Below are positions 56,551-64,000 of a DNA stretch of 64,000 nucleotides, one piece after another. The stretch is from Paraburkholderia sp. HP33-1 (GTDB taxonomy: Bacteria > Pseudomonadota > Gammaproteobacteria > Burkholderiales > Burkholderiaceae), in assembly GCF_021390595.1 (NCBI RefSeq), contig NZ_JAJEJR010000001.1, positions 620,001 to 684,000 of the forward strand, given 5' to 3'. Under the pieces are notes generated by a model, which was given only the letters and a program-made list of their open reading frames with translations, was not told where the DNA came from and made no database searches. Every line of letters starts with the position of its first letter. The first letter of the stretch is position 1. Position numbers and translations under genes: made by a program.

Positions 56551-57204
56551 ATGGATAACGTTGCCGACGATCAGCAGCGTGAATGTGTGCCACCCGCCGA
56601 AGCGGCGCGCGAGGATGGACGCGTGATCGATCTGAGTCTGGCGGGAAAGGGAAACTATCAGGCCCGCCGCAGCGTTCTAGTCGAGCTCGTCTGGTTCGTC
56701 CTTGAAGCGTGCGTGATCAACAACAAGCTGCTGCCGCTGTCGTTCGTGCGGGTCGGCTTGTTGCGTCTGTTCGGCGCAAAGATAGGCGCCGGTTGCAGGT
56801 TCGTGCATCCGTTGCGCGTGAAGGCGCCGTGGAATCTCGAGGTCGGTGACAAGTGCTGGTTCGGCGTCGATGTCTGGATCTATAACCAGGCGCCGATTCG
56901 CATCGGGTCGAACGTATGCATTTCGCAGGGTACGTTCCTCACAGCCGGGTCGCATGACATGAGCACGACGATGGATCTGCGCGTCGCGCCGATCGTCATC
57001 GAGGATGGTGTGTGGATCACGTCGAAGTGCGTCGTGCAAATGGGCGTGACAATCGGCCGTTCGGCGGTAGTGACGCCGTTGTCGGTCGTGCATCGCTCAC
57101 TGGAAGCGGAGGGTGTGTATGGCGGAAATCCGTGCCGCTTCATACGGAAGCGTTTTGTTTCCACTGGAGTAGGTTTGCGCTGCACCCCGCATTCTGCGCA
57201 TTGA
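56551..57204 (+). CDS. wcaF: colanic-acid-type acetyltransferase WcaF
   Basis: A 217-residue left-handed beta-helix O-acetyltransferase. The hexapeptide text (LRLFGAKIGAGCRFVHPLRVKAPWNLEVGDKCWFGVDVWIYN, then IGSNVCISQGTFLTAGSHDMSTTMDLRVAPIVIEDGVWI) matches E. coli WcaF, including the His of GSHD. It acetylates a sugar of the repeat unit in the cytoplasm. The start follows GGGGAG. Slightly longer than E. coli WcaF (182) at both ends. Confidence 0.92.
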   Translation: MDNVADDQQRECVPPAEAAREDGRVIDLSLAGKGNYQARRSVLVELVWFVLEACVINNKLLPLSFVRVGLLRLFGAKIGAGCRFVHPLRVKAPWNLEVGDKCWFGVDVWIYNQAPIRIGSNVCISQGTFLTAGSHDMSTTMDLRVAPIVIEDGVWITSKCVVQMGVTIGRSAVVTPLSVVHRSLEAEGVYGGNPCRFIRKRFVSTGVGLRCTPHSAH

Positions 57205-57485
57205 TCGACAGCCATCGCCAGTGTCAGTTGCTTCATCACGTTTTTACTTTCACCGTTGCTTGACCACACTACAACGAATGACAGCCACGAAACGTGGACT
57301 TGATCAGCATTGCATAGAACTATAAATCGGACTCCATGGCGTTCGCGTGAAGCGGGCGTCGGAACCGGGGGGGCACTGGAAGTTGGGCTCGCGCCGTGAA
57401 CTGATCGAAGCCCGTCTGGCGACGCCGACGACGCGGACGGGGTCAGTGATGTGCTCGGAATACATGACAAAATGGGGAGCAGCGG

Positions 57486-59219
57486 ATGTTTATCGATACT
57501 CGAAGTGTTGAACAAAATACTGTGATTACAACGACGGTCTGCATCATCGGGGCCGGAGTCGCTGGCATCACGCTGTCGCTGGAATTGTCACGCGCAGGCG
57601 TTGAAACCTGCCTGCTCGAGAGCGGCGGTTTCGGCCCCGACGATGAAACCCGCGATCTCTCTCGCGGCGATAACGTAGGCTTGCCCTATACCTTCGCGGA
57701 CGGTTCGCGCAGCCGCTTCCTGGGCGGCAGCAGCAACTGCTGGGGCGGCTGGTGCCGGCCGCTCGATCCCTGGGACTTCGAGAAGCGCGACTGGATCGCG
57801 CACAGCGGCTGGCCGTTCGGCCTCGACGAACTGGCGCCGTACTACGAGCGCACCCACGAGTGGTTGAAGCTCGGTCCGAACAACTTCGACCCTGCTTATT
57901 GGGAGCGCGAGATCGGCCGCCCGGACGTGCGTCGCATGCCGCTCGGCACCGGCGACATGCGTGACACGGTCGCGCAGTTCAGCCCGCCGATGCGCTTTGG
58001 CAAGACGTATCGCGGCGAGCTGGCGAACTCGAAGCGAGTGCGCGTCTTCCTGTACGCGAACGTGCTCAGCATCGACGCCGATGCGCAGGGCACGACGATC
58101 AACCGCGTGCAAGTGGGCACGATCAGCGGCCGACGGATCTCGGTGCAAGCGCGGATTTTCGTGCTGGCCACTGGCGGCATCGAGAATGCGCGCCTGCTGC
58201 TTGCATCGAACGGCGTCCACGCCACGGGGCTCGGCAATGCGAACGATCTGGTTGGCCGCTACTTCATGGATCACCCGCGGATGATGGCGGGCAAGGTACG
58301 TTTTCGTGAGGGCGTCCCGCGCAACAAGCTGTACGACGTCAAGTATCACTACCAGAACGCCGCGGTGTCGGCGCACGGCACGAAGATCTCCTCGCAGTTC
58401 GCACCGAAGAAGGAATGGATGGAGCGCGAGAAGCTGCTGAATTCACGCGTGTGGCTCTACTCGAAGTGGTACGGCGAAAGCAGCGCGGCTTCCGAGGCGC
58501 TGATCCACTGCAAGGAAGCCCTGATGAAGAAGGACCAGCCGGGCCGCAGCCTGAAGGCGGACGTCGCGACGATGATCGCGCACCCGCTGCAAACCGTCGG
58601 ATATGCCCTCGCGCGGCTGTTGCAATCGCCGGCGCTGATCACCCACGTGACGTTGCAGGCCATCGTCGAAGCTGTGCCTGATCCCGATAGCCGCGTCACG
58701 TTATCGGCCGACAAGCGCGACCACTTCGGCATGCCGCGCGTCAAGGTGGACTGGCGCCTGGGCGAACAGGTCAAGCGAACCTTTGACAAAACCTTCATGC
58801 TGTTCGCGCAGGAATTGCAGATGGCCAAATTCGCGGACGTCGAACTCGACGCGCCGCTTGAAGGCCGGCCATGGCCGGCACAGGTGGAGGGCACGTGGCA
58901 TCACATGGGCACCACGCGCATGCACGAATCGCCGCGCGAGGGCGTGGTCGACGCTGATTGCAAAGTGCACGGGATCAGCAATCTGTATGTCGGCGGCAGC
59001 TCGGTGTTTCCGACCGTTGGCGCCAATTTCCCGACCATCACGATTACCGCGCTGGCGTTGCGTCTGGCCGGTCATCTGGTGCGGCGGCTCGATGTACCGG
59101 ACGCGGTCGGCAAAACGGAGATCGACGCCGCCAACCGCCCGGCCGCGTCGATCGACGTGCCGTCCCAGGTCGAGACGCTGTCGATCGCGGCGGGAGGAAT
59201 CGGCCCGCAGGCTCAGTGA
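57486..59219 (+). CDS. GMC-family FAD-dependent oxidoreductase
   Basis: A 577-residue flavoprotein. FAD site: TVCIIGAGVAGITLSLELSRAGVETCLLESGG, then SRFLGGSSNCWGGWCRPLDPWDF. The C-terminal GMC half has TWHHMGTTRMHESPREGVVDADCKVHGISNLYVGGSSVFPTVGANFPTITITALALRL, with the catalytic His region. Relatives oxidise alcohol groups of sugars or polyols. No such enzyme is part of classical colanic acid loci, so here it may oxidise a sugar residue or a lipid-linked intermediate. The ribosome binding site is GGGAG, ten bases before the ATG. Confidence 0.88.
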   Translation: MFIDTRSVEQNTVITTTVCIIGAGVAGITLSLELSRAGVETCLLESGGFGPDDETRDLSRGDNVGLPYTFADGSRSRFLGGSSNCWGGWCRPLDPWDFEKRDWIAHSGWPFGLDELAPYYERTHEWLKLGPNNFDPAYWEREIGRPDVRRMPLGTGDMRDTVAQFSPPMRFGKTYRGELANSKRVRVFLYANVLSIDADAQGTTINRVQVGTISGRRISVQARIFVLATGGIENARLLLASNGVHATGLGNANDLVGRYFMDHPRMMAGKVRFREGVPRNKLYDVKYHYQNAAVSAHGTKISSQFAPKKEWMEREKLLNSRVWLYSKWYGESSAASEALIHCKEALMKKDQPGRSLKADVATMIAHPLQTVGYALARLLQSPALITHVTLQAIVEAVPDPDSRVTLSADKRDHFGMPRVKVDWRLGEQVKRTFDKTFMLFAQELQMAKFADVELDAPLEGRPWPAQVEGTWHHMGTTRMHESPREGVVDADCKVHGISNLYVGGSSVFPTVGANFPTITITALALRLAGHLVRRLDVPDAVGKTEIDAANRPAASIDVPSQVETLSIAAGGIGPQAQ

Positions 59220-59245
59220 GACGTCAGGAACGGAACCTGAAAAAG

Positions 59246-60460
59246 CTAGCGGCTTTGCTGCGCGGTTTCGCGCAGCGCCGCGATCTGCTGTTCGCGCGCG
59301 TCGCTACGGCTGCCATGCGTGTCCAGCAGCGCGGTCAGCGCACTCACCATGGCGTCGATCCTGAAGCGTGAACTGTAGGTGAGTGCGGCTTGCGTACGCA
59401 TCGCCTCACGTGCCGGGGGCGAGAGTTCGATCCAGCGCAGCAGATTCTGTTCGGTGCCGTCCACGGTGTCGGCGGCTACCAGTCCAGCGCCGTCTGCTTC
59501 AATCTCGCGCCATACGTTGACCTTGTCGGAAATCAGCACCGGCAGTCCGCAACCGAGCGCCTCGGCAACCGCCACGCCGAAATTCTCCTGGTGCGAGGGC
59601 AGAACGAACACGTCGCTCGCGTGAAACGCGCCCCACTTGAGGTCGCCCTGCAACATGCCCGGCAAGCTGAGGCGCTGCGCGATGCCGGCTGCCTCAGCCC
59701 GCGCGCGCAGTGTCGGGAACCAGCCGGTTTCGTCGGGACCGGCAATCACAAGATGCAGCGCCGGATCGCGACCGGCGACGCGCGCAAACGCGTCGATCAG
59801 CAGATCGCAGCCTTTCTTCGCATGGACGCGGCCTAGAAACAGCACGATGCGTTTGCCGCGCAACTCGGGGACCGCTTGCAGGAACGCCTCGCGCACCACC
59901 GCCGGATCGACGAGCGGCACTGTCGTGCCGAACGGCACGATCCGTTCTTTCGCGCGGTACAGCCAGAACGACTGACGCGCGCGTGTGCGTTCTTCCTCGG
60001 TCGTGAAGATGACCGCGCGGGCGTCGCGCAGCACGCGGTATTCGGCCCACGGCCAGTACAGCCATTTCTTCAGATGCTTGAGCGGATAGGCTTCTTTGAA
60101 CCACGGGTCGAGCATGCCGTGCGCGTAGACGTAGTAGGGCACGCCGCTGTCGTGCAAGGCCCGCCATGCGGCAAAGCCGTGGTATTGCCACAAGCCATGC
60201 ACGATGACCGCGTCGAAGCGTTTCGCGTTGGCGGCGAGCCACGGTACGAGCCGCTTGCAGTAGCCATAATGGCCGCGGCTGGGGCCTAGTGCGTGGACCC
60301 GAAACGGAAAGGTCGCGAGGTAGCCGTCACCGGGATCGTCACAGGTCGCCACCTCGATGTCGTGTCCGGCCTTCTGCATGGCTATGCTACTGCGATGCAC
60401 CCCTTCAACCGGGCCGCCGCCGCGAGGATCGACACTGGGAAGCAGATGCAATATTTTCAT
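59246..60460 (-). CDS. glycosyltransferase family 4 protein
   Basis: A 404-residue GT-B enzyme. MKILHLLPSVDPRGGGPVEGVHRSS is the N-terminal acceptor-binding strand. The C-terminal half has VLFLGRVHAKKGCDLLIDAFARV and HQENFGVAVAEALGCGLPVLISDKVNVWREI with the E-x7-E motif. The start at 60460 overlaps the stop of a short upstream frame (ATGA), so it might be coupled to a leader peptide gene. It is transcribed opposite to the rest of the locus and converges with the GMC gene. Confidence 0.9.
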   Translation of the reverse strand: MKILHLLPSVDPRGGGPVEGVHRSSIAMQKAGHDIEVATCDDPGDGYLATFPFRVHALGPSRGHYGYCKRLVPWLAANAKRFDAVIVHGLWQYHGFAAWRALHDSGVPYYVYAHGMLDPWFKEAYPLKHLKKWLYWPWAEYRVLRDARAVIFTTEEERTRARQSFWLYRAKERIVPFGTTVPLVDPAVVREAFLQAVPELRGKRIVLFLGRVHAKKGCDLLIDAFARVAGRDPALHLVIAGPDETGWFPTLRARAEAAGIAQRLSLPGMLQGDLKWGAFHASDVFVLPSHQENFGVAVAEALGCGLPVLISDKVNVWREIEADGAGLVAADTVDGTEQNLLRWIELSPPAREAMRTQAALTYSSRFRIDAMVSALTALLDTHGSRSDAREQQIAALRETAQQSR

Positions 60461-60947
60461 TGGGTGATATCCGGGTGGTGGGGACGTGGCGTCCGCGCAG
60501 GACGTGGCACGAGCGCGCCGAACTGGTTGGGTGTGGCCGCGGCGGAGCTTGCGCGCGTCCGCAGCGCAAGTTGCAGGCGCGCGTGAGTCGCGATCATCAT
60601 TCGCGTCTCCGTGGGTCGATAGCGGATGGTCTTGCACTGGATCATTGTGAGGAAATCTCCCCGGTCGTTAGTTACCCCGACCGCATTCGTCGCTGAATGC
60701 CTGGATTCTGGCAACGGCGGCAAGGGCACCCACTGCAAGGCGCGCGCAGACCTGCGTATGTTGTCGGCCAACAAGCGCGTGCTGATCATCGACGTGCCGC
60801 AGGAAGCCGCATTCCCCGGCTCGGGGTACCAGGGCGCCTGTTACGGCTACGACAGCATCGCCGGTTGACGTTGCTGCCCGCCCGGCACGTCGCGTCGGGG
60901 ACGGCATCGTCGTCGCTTACGTTGTCAAGCTGGATGCCTCGCAGCCC
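60461..60947. other. region upstream of the GT4 gene with a tyrosine-autokinase relic
   Basis: A 62-codon minus-strand frame (about 60457-60645; starts MIQCKTIRYRP; stop overlaps the GT4 start) could be a small leader gene but has no recognisable family. The right part holds the relic described at 60764-60868. The rest appears non-coding. Confidence 0.4.
60764..60868 (+). pseudogene. collapsed remnant of a Wzc-type tyrosine autokinase
   Basis: 30 bases identical to wzc 51654-51683 (coding [10 protein letters not shown]) are joined directly to 75 bases matching wzc 52086-52160 (coding the tail VPQEAAF to GYDSIAG plus stop), with six differences in the second part. The junction falls on a GAC shared by both wzc segments, and exactly 402 bases, or 134 codons, are missing, so the frame stays open. 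It ends an 80-codon frame that begins at 60626. The three tyrosines of the tail remain. All of the Walker B and most of the kinase core are lost. Confidence 0.9.
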
Positions 60948-62354
60948 TTAGTGATGTGCCAGCAGGGCGCGGATATCTCCCGCCATTTCCTTCGACGGCT
61001 CCATGGTCTGCCGTGCATCGCCCGGCATTTCCTTCGACGCTTCCATGGTCTGCCATGCGGACTCGTGCGACGCGAGCGCGACCAGCCGTCGCGCGGCCTT
61101 GCTGCTCGAATCGATCTGCAACGCCTCGTTGGCGTTGTGCGATGCGCAGTCCCAATGTCGGACATTGCCGCAGCCGCGCGCGAGACTGAGCAATGCGTCC
61201 CGTTGCTGTTCTAGCGTGCTCACTTCGGCGCGCATGCGGCGCGCGTCGCGATTGTCGGGTTGCGCCGTGATTACCGCGGCGAGACGCGCTTTGGTCGCCG
61301 ACAGATTGCCCCGTTGCAGATAGCCGTGCGCGGCTTTCAGATTCCGCTCTGCGTCGGCGCGCAGCTTGTCGGCTTGCGTGAGCGGGGCGGTCGTCGTGTC
61401 GGTGTTGATGTTGGAGTTGGTCGACACGACTGCCGTGCCGCGCGGGGTGGGCGCGGAGATGGCTGCACTCGGTGGCGTCGTTGGCGCTACGGCGTGCGCG
61501 GTCGCATTGACGGGCTGTGGCGGTGCGGTGTGTGCGGTCGCAATGATGGGTTGGGGCGCTGCGGTGTGTGCGGTCGCAATGACCGGCGGTGGCGCAACGG
61601 TGGGTGAGGTCGGAATGACGGGCGGTGTCGCTAAGGTGCGCGCGGTAGCAATGGCGGGCGGTGGCGCAATGGTGTGTGCGGTCGCAATGACAGGCGGTGG
61701 CGCGACCGTGTGCGAGGTTGCAACGACAGGCGGTGGTGGCGGCGCGACAGGAGCCGCGTGCACGGGCTCCGGTTGCTGCCGCGCGACGACAACGGGACGC
61801 GGTGGTTGCGCGACGACCGCCGCGGGTCTCGGCGCCGCGGCTTTGGGAGCCGCGGCAACAGACCGCGCCGCATTCCGCGCCGCGTTCTGCGCAGTGTTTT
61901 GCGCGGTGTTGTCCGAGTGCACCGTGCCGAAGACCGTGACCGGCGTGTCGACGCTCGCATCGTCATCGTTGAGAAGAATGAAGCCGGCATACACGACGCC
62001 GAGCGTCGCGAGCGCCGCCGCGGCGAGCGCCATGGGACGCTTGCGCCGACGTCCGCCCGGCACGAAGGTCGCCTCGTCGATCAACTCGTAGGGGCTCAGC
62101 TTCGTTTGTGCGGAGCGCCGTGACGCACGGTCCTCTGGCAAACCCGCGCTCGCTGGCAGCGATTCGAGCTGTGCGCGCGGTGCGGCGAGCACTCGGGATC
62201 GTGCGGTGCGCTCGCCGCGATTGTCGGCCATATCTAACGAATCGATCGGCAGCGCATGGCACGCGGGACACGGCGAAAAGCGGCCGGACAACGGCACGCC
62301 GCAGTATGCGCAGTGATGGAAGAATGGCTGGTCGGAGGTCGTGTCGCGCGGCAT
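60948..62354 (-). CDS. zinc-ribbon, single-membrane-span protein with Pro-rich repeats and TPR-like C-terminus
   Basis: A 468-residue protein of unknown function. It has a zinc ribbon with Cys15, Cys18, Cys29 and Cys32, a basic stretch and a membrane segment (about residues 108-128), then an Ala/Pro-rich spacer containing a 12-residue unit like VIATAHTVAPPP repeated about seven times (residues 210-290). The C-terminal region is helical (ADKLRADAERNLKAAHGYLQRGNLSATKARLAAVI) and resembles TPR-type repeats. The last 30 residues are a tandem duplication of WQTMEASKEMPGDA. The architecture suggests a cytoplasmic sensor or assembly factor with a periplasmic helical domain. Confidence 0.7.
   Translation of the reverse strand: MPRDTTSDQPFFHHCAYCGVPLSGRFSPCPACHALPIDSLDMADNRGERTARSRVLAAPRAQLESLPASAGLPEDRASRRSAQTKLSPYELIDEATFVPGGRRRKRPMALAAAALATLGVVYAGFILLNDDDASVDTPVTVFGTVHSDNTAQNTAQNAARNAARSVAAAPKAAAPRPAAVVAQPPRPVVVARQQPEPVHAAPVAPPPPPVVATSHTVAPPPVIATAHTIAPPPAIATARTLATPPVIPTSPTVAPPPVIATAHTAAPQPIIATAHTAPPQPVNATAHAVAPTTPPSAAISAPTPRGTAVVSTNSNINTDTTTAPLTQADKLRADAERNLKAAHGYLQRGNLSATKARLAAVITAQPDNRDARRMRAEVSTLEQQRDALLSLARGCGNVRHWDCASHNANEALQIDSSSKAARRLVALASHESAWQTMEASKEMPGDARQTMEPSKEMAGDIRALLAHH
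60975..61058 (-). repeat. two tandem copies of a 42-bp unit
   Basis: 60975-61016 and 61017-61058 are close copies and encode the duplicated 14-residue C-terminal motif ending in MEPSKEMAGD or MEASKEMPGD. Confidence 0.85.
61485..61727 (-). repeat. about seven 36-bp tandem repeats
   Basis: Encodes the 12-residue Pro-rich unit (residues 210-290 of the zinc-ribbon protein). Copies differ by point changes (for example VIATAHTIAPPP, AIATARTLATPP, VIPTSPTVAPPP), so the array is imperfect. Confidence 0.85.
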
Positions 62355-62438
62355 GGCCGTCTCGCTCCACTGGCGCCAAAGGCCGGCGCCATCAAAAAGA
62401 ATGAATGCGACGACGCTCGCAAGCGGCGTCGACCGGAC

Positions 62439-62999
62439 TTACTGGACGACGTACCCGCGCGCCTGCATGCATGCCGCGTAGGCGGCCCAGTAGCGCGTCA
62501 TCGGCGGCTCGGGCGCGGGCAGCGGCGGCAGCTTGACGTCCGATGCCGCGTTGGCCTGCAACGATGCGTCCGGTGCGCCCGACGCGCCGGGTTCCGCGCT
62601 CGCGCCTGCGGCCGTATTGGTCGCGGCTGCCGACGCATCTGCCGGTACGGTGATCGGGCTACGCGCACTGCCGACGCCGGCCATCGGCTCGCTCACGGCC
62701 TCCGACGTGCTTGCGCCATACGGCAGTGGTGTGGCGGAGAAGGAACTTTGCGGCAGAGGCGGCTTCGGCGGCGCGCCCGTCGACGCCCCTTTCGCCGCCG
62801 GCGCAGGGCGCGGCGGGATTTGCGGCTCGCGACGGATGTCGACCTTGCTCACGCGGGCCGCTTCCGCGTAGCACATCGCGTTGTCGATGCTCCGCTCGTA
62901 GGGGCTCTGACTTCGGATCGGATAGGTGACAGGTCGCCACGCGAACGCGGCACTGCTCGCCACCAACAGTGTCAGTACGGTATATGTTTTAAATGCCAT
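62439..62999 (-). CDS. secreted Ala/Pro-rich protein of unknown function
   Basis: 186 residues with a signal peptide cleaved after AFA. The mature protein has conserved-looking ends (WRPVTYPIRSQSPYERSIDNAMCYAEAARVSKVD and MTRYWAAYAACMQARGYVVQ) around a low-complexity Ala/Pro/Ser centre. Two Cys residues near the two ends could form a disulfide. The YAACMQARGY ending recalls small outer-membrane or periplasmic proteins of the Burkholderia group. The start follows GGGAG. It lies 84 bp upstream of the zinc-ribbon gene on the same strand, so the two may be cotranscribed. Confidence 0.7.
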   Translation of the reverse strand: MAFKTYTVLTLLVASSAAFAWRPVTYPIRSQSPYERSIDNAMCYAEAARVSKVDIRREPQIPPRPAPAAKGASTGAPPKPPLPQSSFSATPLPYGASTSEAVSEPMAGVGSARSPITVPADASAAATNTAAGASAEPGASGAPDASLQANAASDVKLPPLPAPEPPMTRYWAAYAACMQARGYVVQ

Positions 63000-63494
63000 C
63001 GCAGTCACTCCCGCAGCGATGTCTCGCCTTTTTGTGTTTGATTTAGTGTAGTGCTTTCGTTTTTTGCTTGTTGCGCGTCGTGTTCGAGCTTGTCGTTCGT
63101 GCTTGCTGGTCCTGTGCCATTGCACCCCGGACGGGCACGCCGCAAATGTTGCTTTGACGAGCGTAGCACCGTGCGCTGAGCACGCGATGCGTCGCATAGC
63201 GCGCGAAAACGCCATCGTGCAGTGCAATCAGGACACAATTCGCGAAGTTGCGTTGGAGATCGGGACAATCCCTGGGGTCTGTTTACGTAGGGAACGCAAG
63301 TGCGAATGCCCGCTATCGGCGCGCTTTGCACGGCGTTCTGTGTGTCGAACCGCATGCTTTTTGCTTCACTCAACGGTTTCGGCCAAAGATACACAGTTTT
63401 ATGACTTTCGCTGAGTGGTCTGCTAACCGTCGAGTAATCTGCAGAGGTAAATCTGAACGGCTATTCGAGCATGTAACTGATTCGCGGAGCGACT
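63000..63494. other. intergenic region of about 500 bp
   Basis: No gene was recognised. It separates the divergent secreted-protein gene and the FkbM gene and must hold both promoters. A drop in GC is visible toward the FkbM gene. Confidence 0.4.
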
Positions 63495-64000
63495 ATGGTG
63501 ACCTTCAAGACTTTCGGACACTTCCTTTGGCTCGTCCGTAAGACGTGGATAACGCGTGGCCCGCGTTTGTACTATTCGCAGTTTGGAGAAGACGCAGTGT
63601 TGCGCGAGATAATCAGTCCCCGGTGCAATAAGGGGATTTATGTAGACGTAGGGGCATACCACCCTGTCAAGTTCTCGAACACACATGCACTTTATAAGCG
63701 TGGTTGGCGCGGCATCAACATAGACATGGATCCGGTAAAAATTGAAGCGTTTTCTCTTGCGCGGTCTGATGATGTCAATGTATGTGCAGCCATTTCCAGT
63801 GAGAAACAGCTCAAGGAAGTTTATAACTTCTCAAATTATGGGCTGACTTCGACCCTGGATCCCATAGTGGCAGCAGCGGAAGTCCAGAAGCCTATCTCCG
63901 TGCGGACGGTTGAAACCACCACATTGAACGACGTTCTTGAGCACAGCCCATACGCCGGTCAGGAGATCGATCTGCTCTCCATCGACGTGGAAGGTCACGA
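63495..64000 (+). CDS. FkbM-family methyltransferase (3' end outside window)
   Basis: The first 168 residues of a SAM-dependent methyltransferase. GIYVDVGAYHPVKFSNTHALYKRGWRGINIDMDP is the SAM-binding loop with its acidic end, and DLLSIDVEGH is motif II of FkbM proteins. FkbM enzymes methylate hydroxyl groups, often on sugars in polysaccharide loci. GGAG lies upstream of the ATG. Composition is lower in GC than the neighbours, like the other island genes. It suggests that the polysaccharide locus continues to the right. Confidence 0.88.
   Translation, partial: MVTFKTFGHFLWLVRKTWITRGPRLYYSQFGEDAVLREIISPRCNKGIYVDVGAYHPVKFSNTHALYKRGWRGINIDMDPVKIEAFSLARSDDVNVCAAISSEKQLKEVYNFSNYGLTSTLDPIVAAAEVQKPISVRTVETTTLNDVLEHSPYAGQEIDLLSIDVEGH

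Noticed and set aside
60975..61727. Possible CRISPR array because of regularly spaced repeats
   Set aside because: The units are directly adjacent without spacers, lie in frame inside a coding sequence and encode Pro-rich or Met/Glu-rich peptide repeats.

Overview
The window looks like a chromosomal stretch of a high-GC betaproteobacterium, most likely Burkholderia or Paraburkholderia. The evidence is the strong G/C third-position codon bias, the protein families (hmgA-fahA, xdhAB, two Wzc-type tyrosine autokinases, many LysR/MFS/LysE-type genes) and a colanic-acid/cepacian-like exopolysaccharide locus. I see no tRNA, rRNA, CRISPR array or replication origin. All family assignments come from reading motifs, not from database searches.

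Layout. (1) 1-12 kb is housekeeping and catabolism: the tail of an IclR regulator, a degenerate EAL protein, the homogentisate operon hmgA-fahA, a beta-propeller lipoprotein, an MFS exporter, an SRPBCC protein, a crotonase, a ParB/Srx-like protein, a D-lactate-dehydrogenase-type enzyme and a class-V aminotransferase. (2) 12.5-29.8 kb is an accessory polysaccharide island. It is noticeably more AT-rich at its left end and holds a Wzy-like polymerase, a secreted beta-helix protein, an MBOAT/SGNH acetylation pair, an IS5-type remnant, a fatty-acid-hydroxylase/acyltransferase-3 pair, two FemAB-like GNAT proteins, a tyrosine autokinase, a Wzx-like flippase and a glycosyltransferase. It has no outer-membrane exporter and no priming transferase. 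(3) 29.8-43.2 kb returns to ordinary metabolism and transport: an MFS transporter, xanthine dehydrogenase xdhA-xdhB with a shortened xdhC, a LysR regulator with an HCCA isomerase, a TAXI-type binding protein, a BON-domain protein, TauE/SafE and LysE exporters, and GDP-mannose mannosyl hydrolase. (4) 43.2-44.6 kb is a gene-poor tract with a 50-bp inverted repeat pair and an IS5-type transposase fragment. (5) 44.6-64 kb is a second, colanic-acid-like locus: a GlxA/AraC-type regulator, manC, wcaJ, wza, wzc, gmd, fcl, wcaI, wcaF, a GMC oxidoreductase, a GT4 glycosyltransferase, a collapsed autokinase remnant, repeat-rich proteins of unknown function and the start of an FkbM methyltransferase.

The second locus can make GDP-mannose and GDP-L-fucose, prime the lipid carrier with a hexose-1-phosphate and export the polymer through Wza/Wzc, but no Wzx or Wzy is visible there. 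The first island has Wzx and Wzy but no Wza or priming enzyme. Either the two islands complement each other or the second continues past the right edge, where FkbM begins. Neither autokinase has a phosphotyrosine phosphatase beside it. The most unusual items are a 105-bp relic of a tyrosine autokinase that joins the switch-region strand directly to the tyrosine-rich tail through an exact in-frame 402-bp deletion, a xanthine dehydrogenase XdhC that lacks its N-terminal domain, and IS debris that appears to separate the colanic-type gmm gene from the rest of its pathway.
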